The notes under the pieces were generated by a model. The model ran no database searches. It saw nothing but the letters and a program-made list of their open reading frames with translations, and was not told where the DNA came from. Positions 59,968 through 64,000 of a stretch of 64,000 nucleotides of DNA are shown piece after piece; the stretch's first letter is position 1, and each line of letters begins with the position of its first letter. The stretch is taken from positions 62,001-126,000 of the forward strand of contig NZ_DASYDG010000026.1 of the NCBI RefSeq assembly GCF_036499745.1. Reading direction: 5' to 3'. The position numbers and the translations under genes are program-made. Origin of the DNA: Pinirhizobacter sp036499745. GTDB taxonomy: Bacteria > Pseudomonadota > Gammaproteobacteria > Xanthomonadales > Rhodanobacteraceae.

Positions 59968-61608
59968 TCAGGCCCAGGTCTTGGCGTCGGCCGTTTTGGC
60001 TTCGGCGGCGGCTTGAGCTACCTGCTCCCGTGCGATGTACTGCTCGATCGCACGGCGCTGACGCTGCTTCTTGCGTTGTTGCAGTTGGTATTCCTCGTTC
60101 AGCACGCGATATAGCGAGACGATGATCAGCAACATCAGCAAGGCAAAAGGCAGGGCGGCGATGGTGATGATGCCTTGCAGAGCATCCAGTCCGCCCGCCA
60201 GCAGTAGCGCAACCGCGATCATTGCCACGGCCGTGCCCCAGATCAGCCGTCGCGAGATGGGTGGGTCGCCGGCTTCCTCGGTGGACATGCTGGCCAGCAC
60301 CAATACCGCAGAGTCTGCCGAGGTGACGAAGAAAATCATCAACAACAGGACGGCAATGGCAGACAGCAGGCCTGACATCGGAAGGCTGTCGAACAGGGCA
60401 AACAGCACGTTTTCATAGCCGCTGGCCAGTACACCGGCCAGATCGGCATGGCCATGGGTCTGTGACCAAAGCGCAGCGCCGCCGAATACCGAAAACCAGA
60501 CGAAGCCGAGCAGACTGGGCGCCACGACCACGCCGATGACGAATTCGCGCACGGTGCGGCCGCGCGACACGCGTGCAATGAAGGAACCGACGAACGGCGC
60601 CCACGCAATCCACCAGGCCCAGTAGAAGATGGTCCACGTCGAAACCCACCGGTTGCCTGAAAATGGTGACATCCGCAGGCTCATTTCGGCCAGGCGATCC
60701 AGGTAACTGCCAAGCGTGGTGGTGAAGGTGTCGAAGATATACCCGGTGGGACCCAGTATCAGTACCAACGCCAACATCAGCGCCGCCAGTCCGAGATTGA
60801 ACGTGGACAGCCACTTCACGCCGCGGCCGACACCGCTGCAAGTGGACAACATGTACAACACGAATGCGACGGCAATGATTGTCAACTGCAAGCCGGTCGT
60901 GGCCTGGATACCGAACACACGTTGCATGCCAGCGGCAATCTGGATGGTGCCGAAGCCCAGTGTGGTAGCGACGCCGATGGCAGTGGCCACGACGGCGGCG
61001 ACGTTGACCGTGGTGCCGATCCAGCCGCGATGATGCTTGCCGATGATCGGTTGCAGAAGATCACTGATCTGACCTCGGCCACCCCGATTGAACTGGAACC
61101 AGGCCATGGCCAATCCGATCAAGGCGTAAACCGCCCAGGGATGCAATCCCCAATGGAAGAACGCGTAACGCATCGAGGCGCGCGCGGCGATGATGCTCGA
61201 GGGTGTCAAACCCTCTGGGGGATTGACGTAGTGCGAGATGGGTTCGGCCGCGCCCCAGAACACCAGACCGATGCCCATGCCCGCGGCAAACAGCATGGCC
61301 AGCCAGCTGGCATTGGAAAATTCCGGCTCGGCATCTTCACCGCCGATGCGCAATCGGGAGAAACGCCCGAATGCCAGCATCAACAGGAATATAAGTGTCG
61401 CGAATACGATCAGCAGATACAGCCAGCCGGCACCCGAGGTGACATGGCGTAGAGCACTGCGGCTGAAGGCGTTGAATGCACCCGGTGCGATACCGGCGAT
61501 GGCGACCAGCAGGGTGACGAAGACGATGGCAATTCGAAATACCAGGACAGCCTCTCTTGGGGGACGAGTGAAGCGGAATCCGGAGTGCCAGCAGCGATGG
61601 TCTGGCAA
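59968..61608 (-). CDS. BCCT family betaine/choline/carnitine transporter
   Basis: The 546-residue frame has twelve membrane helices and the BCCT signature MGIGLVFWGAAEP. FYWAWWIAWAPFVGSFIARVSRGRT, the tryptophan-rich helix and conserved loop, is visible in parts (WWIAWAPFVG). It imports trimethylammonium osmolytes by sodium or proton coupling. The C-terminal 60 residues are a charged Gln/Arg-rich tail, which in some members senses osmotic stress. The translational start is unsettled: TTG 61608 is the listed start, and a site near 61545 could also serve. It is followed by no gene on its strand. Confidence 0.88.
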   Translation of the reverse strand: MPDHRCWHSGFRFTRPPREAVLVFRIAIVFVTLLVAIAGIAPGAFNAFSRSALRHVTSGAGWLYLLIVFATLIFLLMLAFGRFSRLRIGGEDAEPEFSNASWLAMLFAAGMGIGLVFWGAAEPISHYVNPPEGLTPSSIIAARASMRYAFFHWGLHPWAVYALIGLAMAWFQFNRGGRGQISDLLQPIIGKHHRGWIGTTVNVAAVVATAIGVATTLGFGTIQIAAGMQRVFGIQATTGLQLTIIAVAFVLYMLSTCSGVGRGVKWLSTFNLGLAALMLALVLILGPTGYIFDTFTTTLGSYLDRLAEMSLRMSPFSGNRWVSTWTIFYWAWWIAWAPFVGSFIARVSRGRTVREFVIGVVVAPSLLGFVWFSVFGGAALWSQTHGHADLAGVLASGYENVLFALFDSLPMSGLLSAIAVLLLMIFFVTSADSAVLVLASMSTEEAGDPPISRRLIWGTAVAMIAVALLLAGGLDALQGIITIAALPFALLMLLIIVSLYRVLNEEYQLQQRKKQRQRRAIEQYIAREQVAQAAAEAKTADAKTWA

Positions 61609-61731
61609 GAGCGGCCAGTGCCGCGAAGCGGTCGCGAACGTGCGGCCGCAGAGTGAAGGATCCGCGAGAACCGGCTGAAAGGAAGCCAGTCAGGGAGGCT
61701 CATTTTACCAAGCGAGGGGAAAATGACACTG

Positions 61732-61750
61732 GAATAAGTTGCAATTATTC
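61732..61750. promoter_or_regulatory. 19-bp AT-rich dyad resembling a Fur-type box
   Basis: GAATAA (61732-61737) and TTATTC (61745-61750) are perfect inverted repeats around GTTGCAA. The size and the TTATTCTC end recall Fur boxes. It lies between the BCCT gene and the tRNA, about 130 bases upstream of the transporter start. Confidence 0.3.
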
Positions 61751-61857
61751 TCAAAAAGGGGCGGCCGGGGAGGCGCTTTGCCGCTTGGAAGGCCGACACC
61801 ATGCGGACCAGATGCATCACCCCGGCGCGGCATCACTGCGGCAATTGACGGGGAAAA

Positions 61858-61934
61858 TGGTGCGCCCGGAGGGATTCGAACCCCCGACCAATGGCTTCGG
61901 AAGCCACTACTCTATCCGGCTGAGCTACGGGCGC
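61858..61934 (-). tRNA. tRNA-Arg (anticodon CCG)
   Basis: The minus strand folds as a 77-nt tRNA. The acceptor GCGCCCG pairs with CGGGCGC. The anticodon stem GTGGC/GCCAT holds the loop TTCCGAA with anticodon CCG, and the T-arm contains GGTTCGAATCC. The 3' end has discriminator A and an encoded CCA (61858-61860). Confidence 0.97.
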
Positions 61935-61985
61935 TTGGCCGGCGATTGTAGCCGATCCCGGGGGCGGCGAGCTATGGCTACGAAA

Positions 61986-62300
61986 TCAGGCGGGTGTCGC
62001 CGATTTTTCCAGTGGCTGAATGGCAAGGCGTAGACCCATCGCCTTGAGTATCGCTGAGAGACTACTCAGCGCAGGATTGCCTTCGCGCGACAGCGTACGG
62101 TAGATCTGCGTGGGATTGAGTTCGGCCTGTGTTGCCACTGCTTGCGCGCCGCCGAAAGCCAGCGTGAGTTGCCTGAGTACAACAAGCAACTCTCCCTGGT
62201 CCCCGTCTTCGAAGATGCTGTTGATTACCTGGATGGCCAGGTCAGGCTTTTTCTTATAAAGCTCGGCCATTGCAACGTCATGCGATTTACTTCTCATCAT
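61986..62300 (-). CDS. higA: HigA-family antitoxin-like HTH protein (orphaned)
   Basis: The 104-residue protein matches the HigA/COG3636 antidote family. AMAELYKKKPDLAIQVINSI precedes an HTH with AFGGAQAVATQAELNPTQIYRTL, then GNPALSSLSAILKAMGLRLAI. GAAGG before ATG 62300 sets the start; ATG 62297 is one codon inside. The partner toxin gene, which overlaps its 5' end, is broken by an internal deletion, so this antitoxin seems to survive alone. It may still act as a repressor. Confidence 0.85.
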   Translation of the reverse strand: MMRSKSHDVAMAELYKKKPDLAIQVINSIFEDGDQGELLVVLRQLTLAFGGAQAVATQAELNPTQIYRTLSREGNPALSSLSAILKAMGLRLAIQPLEKSATPA

Positions 62301-62473
62301 CTTGCCTTCGTTGCCAGTCATGCCAAAAGCGCAGTGCCTTATCGATATCCGAGGCCTGTGATTGCTTATCGCCTCCGCAGAGCAACAGCACGATGCAGCC
62401 GTTCAAGCCAGTCGTCAAACGGTTGGAGGCCATCCTCGGCTCTTACGTAATGCACAATCCCATGGACTTTCAT
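62287..62473 (-). pseudogene. higB: HigB/RelE-type toxin remnant with internal deletion and frameshift
   Basis: The first 26 codons read MKVHGIVHYVRAEDGLQPFD and on to WLERL, the normal start of a HigB-type toxin. One base later, in a different frame, the sequence reads IVLLLCGGDKQSQASDIDKA and on to FWHDWQRRQDDEK, the normal C-terminus, ending at TAA 62287-62289. The intervening catalytic core, roughly 50-60 residues in intact relatives, is missing. The frame as it stands stops after RRR. The remnant overlaps higA by 14 bases, the usual toxin-antitoxin order. Confidence 0.85.
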
Positions 62474-62546
62474 TTTCGTTTTTAGACGAATCCGTGTCAA
62501 GAGTACGAAAGCCGCCTTCCTGGCTGCTTCGAATGCAAGCCTGCAA

Positions 62547-62575
62547 CAAAAAAGCCCCGGCGGATGCCGGGGCTT
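62547..62575 (-). terminator. Rho-independent terminator of the M61 gene
   Basis: AGCCCCGGC (62553-62561) pairs with GCCGGGGCT (62566-62574) around GGAT. On the minus strand the stem is followed by T residues, 24 bases after the M61 stop. Confidence 0.9.
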
Positions 62576-62598
62576 GATGTGTAGCGTGTAGGCCTTTT

Positions 62599-64000
62599 TT
62601 ACTTCTTCGCTTTCAACAACTCGCTCAGCCAATCCGCCCGGCTGGTATCGCGTTCCAGGTGCGGATACACCAGGCCGCCGGTGTAGTCGATGCGAATGGT
62701 CTTGTAGCTATCGAAATTCTTCACCAGAAGATCGAACGGCTGCTTGGCTTTCACCGCGTCCTTGATGGCGTCGCCGGAGAATTCCTTGCCGTTCACGGCG
62801 GTGATCGTCATGCCCGGGGAAATGCCGGCGTTGAAGGCGGGGCTGTCCCACAGCACGTCACCGATTTCACCCTTGGCCGACAGCGACAGACCGACGGAGT
62901 AGGTGAGATCCACCGACTTCCGGCGCATTTCGGCAGCCTTCACAGCTTCCGACGGCTTGTCGTTGTAGACGAGCTTCCAGCCCGAACGGGCGATGCCGTC
63001 GATCGGACCCTTGTGGCCGTCCAGACGCTCGCGCAGGTACGGCGCCCAGTCGTAGGCCACCACGCCGTTGAGCGTCTTGACCACGTCTTCGAAGGTATAC
63101 GGAGCCACTTTGTAGCTGCCGTCGTCGATGCCGTAGAAGGCCTTGGCGAAATCGTCCAGCGACTTGTGGTTCTTGGTGAGCTCGCGGATGCGGGTGTCCA
63201 CGTCCAGCCAGATCATCTGCCCGGCGGAGTAGTAATCCTCGCTCATCTGGTAGTTGCGATACGACAGCGGCCGACGCTGGGCGATGGTCGGATCGTTCGT
63301 GGTGTCCTGGACATTGCGCCAGGCCAGGCCCGGGCGGCCGCGGTCGTAGCTGGCGGCGACCATGGCCCACACATCCTTGGACTGCTCCTGGGTCATCAGG
63401 CCCGAGCGTGCGGCGATCACCTGTCCATAGAACTGGGTCTGGCCTTCGTACACCCACAACAGGGTGTCGCCCATCGGCACGTTGAAGTTCGGCGTGGCCA
63501 GGTCCGCGCCACGGCGGAATTTGCCATCCCACGAATGGTTGAATTCGTGCGACAGCAGGTCGCGGCCCAACCAGTTCTTCTCCCACTCGGTGAAGTATCC
63601 GGGCGAGCCTGAATTTTCACTGGAGCGATGGTGCTCAAGGCCGATGCCGCCGAGCTTCTCGGTCAGGGCAAGCAGGTAGTCGTAATGGTTGAAGTGGCGC
63701 GCACCGTACAGGCGGTCCATCTGCTTGACGATATTGCGGTGGATCTCCAGCTGCTCGGGCTTGATCTCCAGCGATTTGGGATCATCCGCCACGATGTTCA
63801 GGTGCACGGGCGAGCGGCCGTTGGGATCAAGGTCCACGCGCTTGAAGTACTTGCCGGCGAAGATCGGCGAGTCGACGAGGTCGTCGTAGTTGATCGTCTT
63901 GAAGTTGACGGTATCGCCGTCCTTGCTTGCCACTTCAAGTGCCGAACCGAACTGCCAGCCGGTGGGCAGCTTGACGCTGGCGTCCACGTTGATGCGGTTG
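62599..64000 (-). CDS. M61 family peptidase with PDZ domain (5' end outside the window)
   Basis: The 467 visible residues run to the window edge; the start is missing. The zinc motif HEFNHSW (HExxH) is followed by the downstream glutamate region VYEGQTQFYG, as in M61 glycyl aminopeptidases. The C-terminal 100 residues (VGLSLSAKGEIGDVLWDSPA, then GISPGMTITAVNG) form a PDZ domain. Such proteins are usually secreted. A strong terminator ends the transcript. The intergenic 62474-62598 stretch holds only that terminator and a few AT-rich bases. Confidence 0.92.
   Translation of the reverse strand, partial: NRINVDASVKLPTGWQFGSALEVASKDGDTVNFKTINYDDLVDSPIFAGKYFKRVDLDPNGRSPVHLNIVADDPKSLEIKPEQLEIHRNIVKQMDRLYGARHFNHYDYLLALTEKLGGIGLEHHRSSENSGSPGYFTEWEKNWLGRDLLSHEFNHSWDGKFRRGADLATPNFNVPMGDTLLWVYEGQTQFYGQVIAARSGLMTQEQSKDVWAMVAASYDRGRPGLAWRNVQDTTNDPTIAQRRPLSYRNYQMSEDYYSAGQMIWLDVDTRIRELTKNHKSLDDFAKAFYGIDDGSYKVAPYTFEDVVKTLNGVVAYDWAPYLRERLDGHKGPIDGIARSGWKLVYNDKPSEAVKAAEMRRKSVDLTYSVGLSLSAKGEIGDVLWDSPAFNAGISPGMTITAVNGKEFSGDAIKDAVKAKQPFDLLVKNFDSYKTIRIDYTGGLVYPHLERDTSRADWLSELLKAKK

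Noticed and set aside
61858..62300. Integration site at the tRNA-Arg gene
   Set aside because: No integrase gene or repeat of the tRNA end was found nearby. The toxin-antitoxin remnant lies upstream of the tRNA 5' end, not at its 3' end.
1..64000. CRISPR array, rRNA, prophage or insertion sequence
   Set aside because: No spaced repeat array of CRISPR type, no rRNA segment, no transposase and no phage structural gene could be seen. The only short tandem array is the 10-bp TATAC set.

Overview
The window is a dense, high-GC stretch of a gammaproteobacterial chromosome. The gene set (e(P4)-type phosphatase, PlsB, a TtcA/TyrB pair, M61 and M1 peptidases, ZapE, AcpH, type II QueF, DUF2058, DUF1328, a CCG-anticodon tRNA-Arg) and the very short 5' leaders with TACAAT/TAGAAT hexamers next to start codons fit the Xanthomonadales/Lysobacterales. 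A Rhodanobacteraceae member such as Luteibacter or Dyella is my best guess; this is inference, because no rRNA or marker comparison was possible. Most of the window reads as core chromosome. I see no prophage, transposase, rRNA or CRISPR array.

Layout. 1-5.7 kb: end of an unidentified gene, a lipoprotein phosphatase, a lipoprotein, plsB (phospholipid entry) and ubiE (quinone methylation). 5.8-6.5 kb: two unrecognised small ORFs. 6.5-11.7 kb: M1 aminopeptidase and alpha/beta hydrolase, a small orphan, a YgjP-type metallopeptidase and rdgC. 11.8-14.4 kb: a cytochrome-b-like membrane protein divergent from a MocR-type regulator. 14.4-17.4 kb: tyrB, ttcA, a YdcH-like protein and a GNAT enzyme. 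17.4-21.3 kb: a marR-FUSC-DUF1656-HlyD efflux operon. 21.4-26.5 kb: a lipoprotein, a double-domain M16 peptidase, and an AAA ATPase with a C-terminal winged-helix-like region preceded by 10-bp-phased TATAC/TATAG repeats.

26.5-32.7 kb: trmL, ubiJ-ubiB, a TruC-like synthase, a lower-GC oxygenase/EamA exporter pair that looks inserted, arfB and an acyltransferase. 32.7-36.7 kb: a LysR regulator divergent from the glyoxylate shunt genes aceB-aceA. 36.8-44.9 kb: acpH, hydrolase-zapE, ltaE, a gluconokinase, and an mprF-virJ pair for making and removing lysyl-phosphatidylglycerol. 45-46.7 kb: a TetR-controlled SDR and a lipoprotein esterase. 46.7-50.9 kb: a cobalamin riboswitch ahead of class Ia ribonucleotide reductase (nrdA, KTSC protein, nrdB). 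50.9-55.4 kb: an EmrB/EmrA/outer-membrane tripartite pump. 55.5-64 kb: DUF2058, aldo/keto reductase, queF, several small envelope proteins, a BCCT transporter, tRNA-Arg, an orphaned HigA antitoxin with a deleted toxin remnant, and a truncated M61 peptidase.

The points most worth pursuing are the phased repeat array in front of the ATPase, the B12 switch on a B12-independent reductase, the oxygenase/EamA insertion whose transporter reads antisense into its neighbour, the broken HigB toxin, and the recurrent -10-like hexamer 6-8 nt before start codons, which predicts leaderless mRNAs.
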